Source of the DNA: Cercospora beticola
Lineage: Eukaryota; Ascomycota; Dothideomycetes; Mycosphaerellales; Mycosphaerellaceae
Length of the DNA: 64,000 nt
Assembly: GCF_033473495.1 (NCBI RefSeq)
Contig: NC_088938.1
Span: 2,790,001-2,854,000 of the forward strand
Direction of reading: 5' to 3'
Shown: piece by piece, positions 21,001-33,899 of the stretch
Layout of the letters: every line of letters begins with the position of its first letter
Numbering within the stretch: position 1 is the stretch's first letter
Program-made: the position numbers and the translations under genes
Notes under the pieces: generated by a model
The model's input: only the letters and a program-made list of their open reading frames with translations
The model's database searches: none
What the model was told of the DNA's origin: nothing

Positions 21001-24000
21001 ACGGAGCACGTCGCAGTCCTCGACACAAAGATCCCAAGCCTTCTTCAGACGTTCAATTTCCACACCCGCGTGGCAGCGGAAGGCGTGATGATGCATGTAA
21101 TATGCTCCATCGGAAGCAAGACTTTGTGTCAACATTCCAGATACGAGAGGTGTGCATGCGTAGACGCTTTCGATCGCGTCCTCCCTGCTCTCGGCCGATG
21201 ATAGGTCGTTGTCGCCAAGAGACGAGAGAATGCCATGCTCAATGAGAGTGGACTTGACCAGTCGCTCCTGTCCCTGTGCTGCATCGTCGACTCTGGTCCT
21301 GTCATCCTGGCTCTGGTGCTCTCCATCTACAGCTTGAGCTGCCAAGAACTGCGCCAATGTGCGCACGCGGTTGTTTCTGATCAAGTCGGCGGAGGACACC
21401 TTCTTGAAGCCTTTCGTTCTCAGAAACTTTGCAAACCGGATCGCAGAAATGGAGTCAACGCCCACATGAATGAACGGCGTGTCCTTGCGAATTTGATCTT
21501 TTGCGACTTTGGCGAATTCACCGAGAAGGGTTTTCAGCTCGAGCTCGAGAGGGGTGTAGGCACTTTCCTCGGTGCTGTCCATGGAGTGTACATCTTGTGC
21601 TGAGCCACCGGTGGAATCGGATGTGGTTGCCACTCCAAAAGCTGAGAGCGGCTCGTGGCTTCGCGAAAGAATCGCTTCCACCAAGAACTCGACTTTCTCA
21701 AGGAAGTCGCGGGAAGCTTCCTCGGAGGGGAATACATTTGCAATGTAACCAAGACCGACAGTAAGCGAGTCCTTCTCACTGTTGGCAGTGAACTCGATCG
21801 CAAGCGGGTAGTCGACTGTGATGGTATTCTGCGTCACGTCTGGAAACAGGCTTCTATTCTGCTCTGTTGAGCTCGCCTCCTGCTGCTTGCGCGCGAACGA
21901 AAACAGGCAATCGTAAAGTGGCCTGTCTGCTTTCAACCAGCGCTGGATGTCTCTTGGAGACACGTGTTGGAATTCCAGGGATGCAGAATTGTCTTTCTGG
22001 AGAGTGCTCAGAACGTCTTTAAGCTGTTGCCCCTGTGCGTTAGCGAACGTCACACGGGCGGGGACAGTCGCTATGCACGGCGCCATGATGTTGTCCGCAT
22101 TCTCCAGTGAAATTGTGCGACCAGACAAAACATTGCCAAAAATAATATCTGTGCTCTGCATCGTCTGTGAGAGAGCAATTGTAAATGCAAGCTGGAGAAC
22201 GCTGGACAGCGTTACGCTCAAGGAGCCTGCGATCTGATTCTCCAAGGTGGACAGTTTTGCATTGAAGTCACGCTGTACTTCCTGTAGAGTTGAGTTGCTT
22301 CTGCCCTTATCGCCGAGTAATTTGGCATGTCGCCAATCGCGAAGGAGTGTCGACCAGTGGGTCTGAGCTCGTGCTTGATTTTGTTGCGCAATGTGTTCGA
22401 CCAGCGGTTGAGATGACAGTCTAGTCTCACGGACTTGGTCGTGATAGATGGCTTCCAAGTCATGAAACATCAGGTACAAGCTGTGCCCGTCATAAATAGC
22501 GTGATGGATCGATATCAACAATGTATTGTCGTGGTCGCGCAAGTAGTTGACTTGCAAAGGCGGCTGCGTCCAGGCATTGTGGATTATTTCTTCCTCGACT
22601 TGATGCTGAATGGCTTGGAGAGAACTGGTCGATGGGAAGTCGTTCTCTCTCCAATTGGTGCGGGTTGCTTCAGACTTGAGTATAATTTGGTAAAACGAGT
22701 CGTCCTTGTGCAGAAAACAGGTGCGGAGGATCTCGTTGTCGCGAATCAGTGTTTCCCAAGCACTTTGCAGGCGCTTCACGTCCATGCTGCTATCAATCTT
22801 CAAAGCCATGTGGTTGATGTATGCTCCGCCTTTGCCCTGATCGGCATTCTGATGCATGCTCTGTCCAAGAAGCACCTCCTGCAACGGTAGGCAGGGGCGA
22901 ATAGCTGCAACGTGACCACGCACCACTTCAAGCTCGTTGCTGTGCAGTAGACTCTGCTCGAGATTTGCAAGCTGAGACTGAACTAAGCTGTGTTTCTCCA
23001 CATCTTGGCCAGCAGCGCGGGTCGAACTTTGTGCCAGTGCCTCGATGGTCGGATTTCTCATCACCATCGCCACGCTGCACTCATATCCAGCTTTGCGGAG
23101 CCGCGAGAATACACTGATTGCTGACAAGCTGTCGATTCCGAGCTCGAATATTGTGGTCGCTGGAGTGACCGAGGATGGCTTGTCTTTGAGCACCGGGGCA
23201 ATGATGTCCCACACTCGCTCTTCGGACTCAGTCAACTCTCGCGCGACTGCAGACTTCTGACCTGTCTTCCAGTGACCAGAAGCAAAAGTGCTCATTGGTG
23301 TCTCCGAGATCGTTTTGACGAGAGTCTTGGTGTCGACCTTTCCAGACGTCGGAGCAAGAGGTATGTAATCGAGTGGCACAATCACGTCAGGGACCATGTA
23401 AACTGGCAAAGACTTTTGACAGTTGGCTCGCAGCTTCGTGTTGGCTCCTTGTACTTGTGACACGTCAATTTGAGGTGGGGTCTCGTCGCCCTTGCGCTTC
23501 ACGGCACCAGACGCCGCCATGAAAGCAACAAGCTGGTCACGAGAGAGCTCCGGATGTCTGACGACAAGAGCTGCAGTATCGATTGGCTCGTCAGAGGCTT
23601 CGCGAACTCCTTCTGCAACTTCACCAAGCTCCACACGTTGACCCCGGATCTTCACTTGATCGTCCTTTCTCCCCAAGAAGAGAATGTGGTCATCATCTCT
23701 TAGTTTGACAATATCGCCGGTCCGATACATGCGCTGACCACGGAAATCTTCAACGAACCCCTTCGCGTCTGGACGATTGAGATAACCATTCGCAATCAAA
23801 CTGCCAGTGAAGCAAAGCTCACCAGGCATGCCACGAAGAGCGTAGTTGTCAGTGCCGGGAATCAGAACGTGGCCAACCGAGTCTCCTAATGGCATACCGA
23901 TGTCTCGTGCATCGGAGTTGGGATACAGGCGGCCAGAGCAGCACCCAACGGTGGCTTCGGTTGGGCCGTAGGCGTTGATCAATCCCACATTTGCCAATGA

Positions 24001-27000
24001 TCCCCATTTCTTCTTCGTCTTGGGAGACATCTTCTCGCCGCCTACGCCAAGGAAGACAAGATCGGGCGCATCCTCGGGATCGAGGCCAGTCTGATCCAAG
24101 AGAGACGGCACGAAACTGGCATGCGTGATATGCAGTGAAGACAGGCACAAGGCCAGGTCATCCAGTAGCATCGACTTCAATCCCGTCGTAATCGCAAATC
24201 CGTGTCGCCACGCCAGGAACATCTCGCCTATGTGCACATCGAAAGCGCGACTCGCGAGCCCAAGATATTTGCCGCGGCCGGCTAATTCTCTGGTTGTGGT
24301 GACATCGCAAATGAATTCAGACTGAGCCTCGACAAAAGATGCCAGATTCTGTTGACTGACGAGCACGCCCTTTGGTTTGCCGGTACTACCAGATGTGTAG
24401 AGCAAGTATGCATTGTCCCGAGGTTCACAACGATGAAGCACATCGTCGCCAGGCTGCTTTGCAAGGTCATCTAGGAATGCTTTGTCCTCTACATTAGCAA
24501 GCTTGCAAGCCTGTGGGATCTGGACTCCGTCGATGAGTTCTAGTGTCGTGAAGATGAATGCTGCGTTGCTGTCCTGAAGTAAGAACTCTTTGCGCTCCGC
24601 TGGCAAGGCTTCATCAATTGGCAGATAAGCATTTCCAGATTTCAGGATACCAAGCGGAACAGCCAGCGACATCAGCGTTCGACCGATGCACATTCCGATC
24701 ATCTGCTTCTTGATACCATGACCAAGAAGGAAACGTGCGATGCGGTTCGCTTCTGCATTCAATTCAGCGTAATTCCACGACTCCGTCTCGGTGCAGTCAG
24801 GATCCAACGTGGTCACAATTTCGGCTGCCTTCCAGTCTGGATGCTGAGCAGCCCAATGCTCTACGTAGAATGTTGCAGACTTGGTGGAAGGGCATGCCGT
24901 ATCCCTGCGAGGTGTTGTCCGCGCAATAAGGGCATCGGGGAAGCCATCTGTCAGAGAAGCTACTGGCAAGTGCGAGTTCTCAGCCAGAACAGTGACCATT
25001 GATTCAAGCTGCCTCAGTAGCAGGTCATGTTCATTTTCGCTGAGGACATGGTCCGCCACAGCAAGCTCAAATTGCAGAGTGGAATCGGCTTCTTGCCAAA
25101 CATTCAGTGCTAGCGGGTGCTCCACCTCGATGTTGGTGATGTCTTCGAGACGCTTCCACAGTCCCTTGTGCTCTTGATCTTGCTTAGTTGCAGATGGATG
25201 GAAAGCGAAAACTGCAGGGTATAGCATCGTGCTTGGACCACATCCCATGAGCGATTTGATAGTGCTCGGGCGAATGTTTCGATGAGGCCAAGCTGATCTA
25301 GAGAAGTTGTCCTGTTGTACCATGGTTTCTGCAGCTGTTTTCTGTCGCCTGAAGAGCACGGGCACAGTCGACATCAGCGGTCCGACAACTTCAGCCAGCT
25401 TACTGTCCATGACTCTATCCGAGAGGATCTCCGCAAACACGACGTGCGGGCTCTCAAGAAGATCGGAGAGGAGCAGTGCCCACGCAGTGCGGAAAATCGT
25501 GACAACAGAATTGAGGCCTAGTCCGCACGCGACCTTGCGAAGAATTTCCATAGGTGTACTGCATCCTTGGAACTTGATTCGATGATTCAACTTGTTATCA
25601 GTTGCAAAGCTTTGCGCGGTAGGTAATTCGAAGTCCCGAAGACTGTTCTTCCAGAAATCGATAGCTGTTTCGCTGTCTGCATCCAGAGCGGAACTCGACG
25701 AAATTGCCTCAGACAAGGACGCTCTCGAAGCAGTCTTGAGGGTACGTTCGTACGCAGCTCTGACATCGTTCTCCAGATACGCCAAAGATGGTCCATCGTA
25801 AATGATGTGAGAAATGGTGAGCAGCAGCGTTCTTTCCTCGCCTCTGACAAAAATGTCGACTGCCCAAGGCGGCTGCTGGAATAGCTGTTCATGTTTCTGT
25901 TGAGCAACCTCTTTGACACGCTTCCGCGCAGCTTCTGAGACGTCGCTGGAGATCTCATGGACATTCCAGTCGAAGTGCGGCTCATCATAAATGAGCTGCA
26001 AGTACGAAAGATTGTCCTTTCGCGTTTCGTCCGATTCTTCGCCAAGCTCAGCTTTGGGGACGAATCCTGCGCGTAGCGCCTCAGTCTGCCTTGCGACTTT
26101 GATCCATGCGCGCTGTAGGCGAGCAAGATCAACATCCTCATTGAGACGGAAGACGTGACTGCTCCAATAAGCTTGCGGATCTCTCAACGACTCTGTCAGC
26201 AGATTTTCTTGCAATACGGTGGTAGGGACGACAGTGAACTCGTCTTGTTGGATGCGTCTCGCAACTGCTCGGTAGTGCCGTGAATCAAAGCTTTGGAGAA
26301 CGCCTGCCTCAACGTACTGTTCTGGCTGCTCACTTGCTAACGGCGAGTCGGCGCGTCTGGAGGCGTTCGCAATGGTGCAAAGGTCATCCAAAGATCGACA
26401 CTTGAATGCATCTACGATAGATAGGCCATATCCGAGGGCGTTGATCTTAGGAATCAGCTTGATGGCGCCGATCGAGTCTATGCCAATAGCTGCGAGGCTA
26501 CTGTTGGGGCATAGACTTTCGGCGGGAATGCGCAGAACTTGTGCAATAACTTGGAGCACATGCTCGTTCTCAGAGCGCCACTGTATGTCTGTCGCCTTCG
26601 CCGTCGTGGTGGCGGAAGCACCTGTATTGTCTTCCCATGAGTTGAGATCGATGGAATGGTAGATCGACGTCAATTTGGCACGATCAACTTTAGCTGATGC
26701 CGTTGTCGGAATCCTGGGGACCACGACGAAGCTGCTGGGGATCATGTACGGCGGCAGCACTGAAGTTGCATACTGCTTCGCGCTAGCTGCAACATCCTTT
26801 GCAAGCGGGTGAAGAATGGCCTCGTACTCATCACCGGCACCAGCAATCGAAGGACAAGCCAAGAAAGCAACGACCGATCTGGTTTCAGCCTCTTTGCGCT
26901 TGCACAGTAGGACCTCAAATCTCTCGATTCGCGAGTCAGCATCTTTGAGTGCAAATGCAATCTCACCGAGCTCGACTCTTTGCCCACCAAGCTTGACGAG

Positions 27001-30000
27001 ATCATCGTCTCGCCCAACGTAATTGATCGTGCCATCGGCCAAGTGGCGCACGAGATCGCCAGTGAGGTAGACCCGCTGCTGAAGTTGTTCGTTCCATACG
27101 AACTTCTTCGCATTAACATCCGGCATGTTCCAGTACCCGGTCGACAGTTGAGGTCCGGTCAATGCAAGTTCTCCGATGGCGCTGCGCATAGCGATTTGTC
27201 CATTGTCGATGACATAGGCACCGACTGACGGCAGTGGTACACCAACATTGGAGCTGTGGTATGTATCTGCTTGACCAGTAAATTTGCGCAGTGTTGAGAC
27301 CACAGTGACTTCCGCTGGCCCATAAGTATTGAACGCTCGCATATCGCGGCCCCAGTCAGCTGCAACGGCTTCTGTGAGTTTCTCGCCAATCATAGTGACC
27401 ACTTCCAGCGTCTTGATATTGCTGCGGGAAAGTGTAGCAGAGAAGGCGGGAGTCAAATGCGCATGCGTGGCCCTGAGATCGTTGGCTATGTCTGCAAAGT
27501 TCTGCAGCATGAGTTGCCTGGTGCTGGAAATGACAACGCCGCCAACACTCCAGGTATAGAACAGATCCTGCACGAAGACGTCGAATGTGTATTGTGAGAA
27601 TTGCATGCATCGAAGGTCGCCACTTGATGTTTCTGTTGGCACGGCTTCTGCTAGTGCATTCATCGCAGTCGCGGCAGCTTTGTGAGAGATTGGGACACCT
27701 TTCGGCAGGCCAGTAGTACCAGATGTGAAAATCAAGTACGCAAGACTGGAAGGATCGTGTGTGACACCGAGTTCAATGTTTGAACCTGAGATGAGTTCTG
27801 CTTCGATCGCATCAAGGTCAATCTCGAGCGTCGACACGCCATTGGGAATCGCGGATTTTTCGACTTTGGACGATGTGGCCGAAAGCAGAAGAATTCGACT
27901 TTCAGTTCGCTCCATGATGGCGTGCTGCCGTGCCGGAGGTGAGTATGGGTCGATTGGGCACCACCCAGCGCCAGCTTTTAGTACAGCGAGTACCGCAATG
28001 TAAAGCTCAGGACACTTCTCCATACAGATCATTATAGGTTCGTTGATGACGGCGCCAAATCTCGTTATGAGAGTCTGAGCCAGAGCCGTTGCCATCCTTG
28101 AGAGCTTGCCATATGACCAGTCGATATCGTTCTCCGGATGATCGATAGATTTCCGGAAGACCAGAGCTGACTTTTCTGGTGTTGTGGCTGCATGCTGTTC
28201 GAATCGACTCTGCAAGATAAGCTGCGACTCCGGCAAGTTGGGCTGGTCGATGACCAGGATTCCAGACATCAGTCGTTGGCTCAGATTACAACGAAGGTCC
28301 AGCAGAGTTCCGGAAGCATCATCACAGATCCCTGCAACGAGCTCGTCAAGCTGACTGAGCATGGCAAGTGCAGCCTGTCGATCGAGATGCTGATGAGTAT
28401 AAGTACCGCGGAAGCGTAAAGCTCCACTGGAGGTCGGCCACACCTCAATCATGATCGCAAAGTCATGTTCCATTGCAGGATGTTCAACTTTGTGCCAGAT
28501 CGAGCCATCTTCACTCTCCGTGTCGAATGCTTGAAAGGCGAGCAGCGTGTCGTAAGGTAGGGAGCCATCTGCAGTAGTTAGAGAGCTGAGCGGGGCATGT
28601 ATGTAAGGTAGGGATGCAGCGTTCTTCTCTGTCAATGTTTTGAGCAGATCTGCGAGAGTCTTCTGTTTGACAGCTGTGTGGTCGAGTTTGACAGGTGTCA
28701 CAGTAAAGGTTGGAGCATGGCAGATACTCAGCTGATCCTCGAGGCGATCGGAAAGTACACTGCCGAATGAGATTTCTGAAGTCGTTCCCGTGTATGAGAA
28801 TAAGATTCCTGCCCATGCAGCGTGCAGGATGGAGAGGGGAGAGACAGATGCAGCTTTTGCTGCGGCAGAGATATTTTCCATTGTGGCTTTGCCGATGACC
28901 TCTTCAACCTGCACATCCTGATTCTGTGTCTCAGGCTTTGAAGCAGAAACGCAGGGAAACGGCACTGGATCATGATTGCCGAACTCAGTTTGCCAGTAAT
29001 CCACACTCGCTTGAGTGGCCGATGAGAAGTGCTTGTGGACAGCGATGCCGATCTCAGTGCGACTGAGTTGTGGTTTGTTGTAATATGCTGTCTCGACATC
29101 TTGCAATATAAGTTCGAGTGAGCCGCCGTCGAAGACGCCATGGAACAAAGACAAGAGAAACGCTGAGTGCTCGGGTCCTTGTATGATCGAGAGCCGGAAA
29201 GGTGGCCGGTTCAGCGTGATGGCAGATTCTGCCTCCTTCTGTGCCTCTGATATTGTTGTGTTCCAGGCATCCGTATCTGAAAACACAAATCTGTGGATGC
29301 TCAAAGAAGCGACGTCGGACTTCGGTGAGATAACACATTGTGCGAAAGGAGCCAAGTCGTCATCCACGGGCAGAAAAACGGTTCGGAAGATCTGTGGCCC
29401 AGAGAGAGCACTGCGCCAAGCCTGCTCAAGTTTGGAAATATCGGCTCCTGGTCTTGCGTGGTAGATCGAGTGATTGATATAGCTCTTTTTGGATGGCGAA
29501 CCTCCCTGCCTTGACACACTTCGATAGAAGCTGGTGATCATACCAGACTGGGTGGCAGTGGTTGGCAGGACCGTTTCTAGCTCATCGAGAGGAATGCTGA
29601 GCTCGTGAGCACATGGTTCCAGATTTCGGGAGCTGTATTGTGCAAGTCTCTGATCCCACTCATTGGTCTGTGACTCGGATACCGCGTCGGCACCAGTTTC
29701 AGTCGAAACACGACTAGCGATACCCTCTGGAGTTCGACTGCTCAAAACGTCTGCGACGTTCAACCCAGTTAGACCGCTGTCTCTCAGCTTTTGCAGAAAG
29801 CGGACTGCTCGAAGACTGTCCAGCCCAAGGGATAATAGCTCCGTGGTAGGAAGTATGTCTCGAACATCGATGTTACTGATATCGCTCAAGATCGTTAGAA
29901 TGGTCTTCATTAGAGGATCTGCTGATGCACTGTTCCTCGAATGGTCAAGCTCATCGTCTTTCCTGTCGGCCTGGGCTCTGGCAGCCCACCTCTTGCCTGC

Positions 30001-32358
30001 AATTACGCCCAGAGCTTTCCGATCTGTTTTACCAGACCTGGATCGTGGCATGTTTTCGAGCACCACGTACATTGCAGGGCGCATGAATGGTGCAAGAGCA
30101 ACTTCGGCAGCTCGCTGGCAATCCGCCACCAAATCTTCATGCGTCACAGAATGATCTGGCACAACACAAGCGAGTACTTGCTGGCTGCCTTGATCTGAAG
30201 AGCCAGGGCCGTGCACGATCGCTGCCACTTCTGCGATTCCTGGAACACCAGCAATAGCATTCTCAATCTGACCAAGCTCCACTCTCCTCCCGCTGAGCTT
30301 CACCTGGTCAGCGGTGATTCTGCCCAGGAACTCAACGCTCAGCTCGCCTTTGCTATTCTTGACGACTCGGGCTCGATCTCCCGTCCGGTACAATCGACCG
30401 TACTCTGAACTGCTCACAAAAACAGCAGCAGTCTGTTCAGGCCTGTTGAGGTATCCTTGACTGACTTGGGGGCCACCAATTGCCAGTTCGCCTGCAAAGC
30501 CCATGGGCACAGGCTTTGGTTGCCTGGACGTTGGATCGATTATGAGAATAGAGCAGGTGTCGATGGGCTTGCCAATGATAGAACCTCGCTCAAAGGCCGA
30601 GAAATTGGAAACGATAGTACAATTGATGGATCCCTCCGTCGGTCCATATGCATTGAGTAGTCGCCGGTGTCGCTGAAGGCGAGGAGTATGACTGGTTTCT
30701 GATGACCATAAAGGTGAGTCGGAAGAGAAGTTCTCGATGACCTTTGGGGTCAACTTCTCTCCCATGGTCCAGAGATGGCGAAGTGTTGGTACTCTGTCCG
30801 GCCTTAGGACACTCGCCATGCTAGGGGTTGCCATCATAATTGTGGCTGCCAGCTTGTTCACAGCTTGTTCCGGATCCGTCAGTAGTTGGTCCCTCGGCGC
30901 GCTGCATAGAGTTCCTCCAGTCCACCACGTTACGAAGATTTCCATGATTGACGGATCAAATGTGGGCGCCGCAAATTGGAACCAGCGGAAGCCGTCTCGC
31001 ATGAAAGATGTCGGAAGAAATTTGGTGTGCGAAATGATCGAACATGAAGCAGCCAAATGGTGAATTTTGACACCTTTGGGCTTTCCAGTTGATCCACTTG
31101 TGTACATTACATAGGCCAGGTCCGAGGGAGATACCTGTGGTAGAGTGTCATTAGGTAGCATAGGCGAGAGTGAGCCTTTGCGATATCGCGTGATAAACTC
31201 ATTGACATCGTAACAAGTCGCAAGCTCGTCATCGTCGCAGTACCAGGCATCCCATGGACGGCCGCCAAGCTGAGGGCCGTTGCAAAGAACCACTGACGCA
31301 CCAACCTCTTCTACTATGCCACGCAGCTGCTCAGATGGCGCATCTACTGGAAGAGGACAGAATGCGTAGCCGGCCTTCAGTACAGCTAACCATGATACGT
31401 AGAACGCAATACACCCTGCCATGTACGCTGGGATGATGATTTGCTGTTCTGGTGGGATTCTGGAGGCTCGCACGAGTCTTCTGAGCTTGATCGCGAGTGC
31501 AGTTGTAAGACTGTCGAGTTCTGCGTAAGTGAATGCTTCGTCGCCAGCATCTTCAGAACGTCCGTCACAGAATTGTAGGGCAAGCCGCGTCGGATGTGAC
31601 GAAGCGGATAGCTGGAATCCGGCATGAAGTAAGTCGGCAGGCTTCTCCTGCTTCTCGCCCTGGCTGGTGGATGATGGATGCGACTGAGGTGGATGGTTCA
31701 GCACAGACAGCCGAAGTTCTTCTGTGCCTTCAGGTGCCGTTAACGATAATCGATTGAAGAGTTCTTTGAAGATTGCGTCAATGTAATCCTGATCGATCAG
31801 ATCTTTGTCGTAGTACACCACAACTGTGAGGAGAGTGGCATGGTATTGAATCACAAGTGGCTGACGTGAGGATCAGTCTATGCATTGTGCTGTTAAGACT
31901 ACGTGAGGACTTACGCAATCCAATTGGGGCGCATGGTTGAGCGTGTCCATGTGCTCTAGGTCTGCTAATAATTCCAAACCAAAGCCAAAAGGACCTTGGC
32001 TCTGATCGGTTTCCTTCACGTCGAGGCAGCATTCTGAGTCCTTGTCGTTCTCGTGCTGCTGTTGGCTTCGGTCGTCGAATTCCGCTTCCACAACACTTGA
32101 ATTTGAGGTCCGGTCAACGTGCTCACGAAGCAAGAACTGGAAGCTGACCTCTGACTCGCCCGTGAAATCCGCAATGAAGCGCGAGTAACAACGTAAAAGT
32201 GCAGTCTTCCCTTTTGGTGCAGCGGCTGGGTTGGTATGATAGGTCCATTGTCTTCGTAAAGTCTGCCTCGATGCTATTGATGTATGGTTGTTCTGCTCGA
32301 TAGTGTCCAACCGCGGAAAGTTTGTGGGTCTGCATCTGTATGTGGTAGAAGTCGCCAT
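18091..32358 (-). CDS. Ferrichrome-type siderophore nonribosomal peptide synthetase (SidC/NPS2-like)
   Basis: Exon 1 is 32358-31915 and a 54-bp intron (31914-31861, GTAAGT...CGTCAG) joins in phase 0 to exon 2, giving about 4737 residues. A short N-terminal condensation-like remnant is followed by A-T-C-A-T-C-A-T-C-T-C-T-C, the layout of fungal ferrichrome synthetases. A domains: YTSGSTGKPKGV (about residue 400), FTSGTTGLPKGV (1526), YTSGSTGKPKGV (2636). T domains, all with the phosphopantetheine Ser: LGLDSL (826), IGIDSI (1939), LGIDSL (3054), VGVDSI (3612), FGIDSI (4212). C domains: FHGVFDG (1052), SHIIYDG (2165), HHAIYDG (3267 and 3862), HHALYDA (4425). By-eye specificity readings are A1 DPMMWMAI, A2 DVQHTITV, A3 DVGSGGAV (tentative). 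Known relatives build cyclic hexapeptides of Gly/Ser/Ala plus three N5-acyl-N5-hydroxyornithines, using the extra T-C units iteratively. The acyl-pathway neighbours point to a non-acetyl acyl group. Confidence 0.93.
31861..31914 (-). other. Intron near the 5' end of the NRPS gene
   Basis: A 54-bp intron with donor GTAAGT directly after the codons for LDC and acceptor GTCAG before PLVIQYH. It restores the reading frame between the 148-residue first exon and the giant second exon. Confidence 0.8.
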
Positions 32359-32405
32359 TGCTTCCTATGATAGCAAATGTGCTATTCAGTGTGATAGACG
32401 GTAAG

Positions 32406-32414
32406 ATCTGATAA
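32406..32414 (+). promoter_or_regulatory. SreA/Sre-type GATA iron-repressor site
   Basis: An exact ATCTGATAA, matching ATCWGATAA, lies 48 bp upstream of the NRPS start codon. This extended GATA motif is the binding site known for the fungal iron repressors SreA, Sre1 and Urbs1. Confidence 0.6.
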
Positions 32415-32745
32415 CGGGAGCCAGCTCCTCTCTTCCGGTAAAAGGCGGCACCTGTACCTACCGGTTCTCTCTCTTCTACGCGTCCAGCAGCGCGCGGACC
32501 TGGTCCATCGTGCCATATCGCGAATGCGCGGTTCTGCTTCTCGCACGATTCGATGTGGCCGCGATCGGTACTGTCATGAGACAGTGCGCGTGCGGAACGA
32601 TTGCCCTAGCAGGTATTCTCCTGGTGTCGGCACGTCTTGCCAACAGCGCACGTCCATCGGCGAAGCATCGGCATGTGGGCAGCACGCTAAGACCCACTCA
32701 TCTGCAAAAAGCAGACTGACGTGGGACGTCTCCATAAAGTTATCA

Positions 32746-32754
32746 ATCTGATAA
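32746..32754 (+). promoter_or_regulatory. SreA/Sre-type GATA iron-repressor site
   Basis: A second exact ATCTGATAA, preceded at once by TTATCA so that GATAA cores occur on both strands within 16 bp. It lies about 390 bp upstream of the NRPS start. Confidence 0.6.
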
Positions 32755-33841
32755 TCTATCCGCAGAATGCCAGTCGGATAGGGCTTGGCTGTGGCGCGCG
32801 CTATGCACAGATCCCTGTTAAGCGAATTCGGCTTTTCGAGTTTGAGTCTGTGCTTGATTTTCCGTAGCGAGATTGTTAGCGCGGAACAAATGCAACCATA
32901 CAGCTGAGCGCAAGCTGTCGCTTGCCCACCCCGCCGGCAGAATTTTTGTTTGTTGAGATGCTCGAGGGAGCAAAAGAGGGACCATCTCTCAGAGAGATAT
33001 CCGAGCCTAGCAATAGTGCACTTTTGCTGTGGTCCACCTCAAGTGCAGTGCATGATTCAGTCTCGACTGCAAGGAGGGTCTCGATCAATATTTTACTGCG
33101 GGCCCAAGTTTAGCGCGTGCATTTATCCATCGTTGCGAAAGATGCCATCGTTGTACCAGTTGCATTTTCAGGCAGGTTCTGAACCCCACTGACTTCATTG
33201 GATCATGAGAGACGAGCTCTTGTCCGAAGGAAATTCGCGAGCAATGTTGCCATCGACGCTCTTCCGACGTCATGGGCGTCCCAGAGTCGATTCCTGAAGG
33301 ATCATTCGTCAGCCGTACCAGACCGGTAGTAGTGAACCGAACGAGATAAGCCGTGTGGTGGTGCTTGACTGGCGGGCCGTCGGTACTCCAAGGCCAGTTG
33401 TTCCTCAACACGGAATACGAGCAAACTGCCAGAGAAGCCCAGGAATGGGGCGTACGTGGATACAAGCCGTTGAAGCAAGGACAGTTGTAAAGACAGCTGT
33501 GGAACCGTCACGCCAATTGAATGCCCGATCGACGCGATCCCCTCGGGTATGCTTCACATGCAACGCTACCGCGTGTTGGGTGAAACTGTTTGTGACGTTT
33601 CTAGGTCCATCATTGCATGCCGAGGTATCCCACGTACAGTGCGCCGAGACAAGATCGCCATGGGCACGACAGCCTACACAAGGCGGTTCCGAGCCCACGC
33701 GGAAGTACAGCGATGCGAGCACCCGTGCAGTTCGCTTGATTCAGGGCGGTGCGCATTGTCCTCAATGCCGGTGTCGGTAATGCGTTTACTGAAGCTGGCT
33801 CGTCTAGGGTCGATCCATCAGGGCTTCGCGAACATCCAGCG

Positions 33842-33850
33842 TTATCTGAT
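33842..33850 (-). promoter_or_regulatory. SreA/Sre-type GATA iron-repressor site
   Basis: TTATCTGAT on the plus strand reads ATCAGATAA on the minus strand, an exact ATCWGATAA. It lies 50 bp upstream of the acyl-CoA ligase start codon, mirroring the site next to the NRPS start. Confidence 0.6.
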
Positions 33851-33899
33851 CATCTAGATACGGAATTCGAGCGACTCCAGTGGCCATCAAATCAACGAC

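Larger units (their letters stand above)
32359..33899. other. Bidirectional promoter of NRPS and acyl-CoA ligase
   Basis: This 1.5-kb divergent intergenic region has no supportable ORF. It carries three exact ATCWGATAA motifs, listed separately, and a CCAAT box at 33523-33527. The arrangement fits iron-repressed co-expression of the two flanking siderophore genes. Confidence 0.6.
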
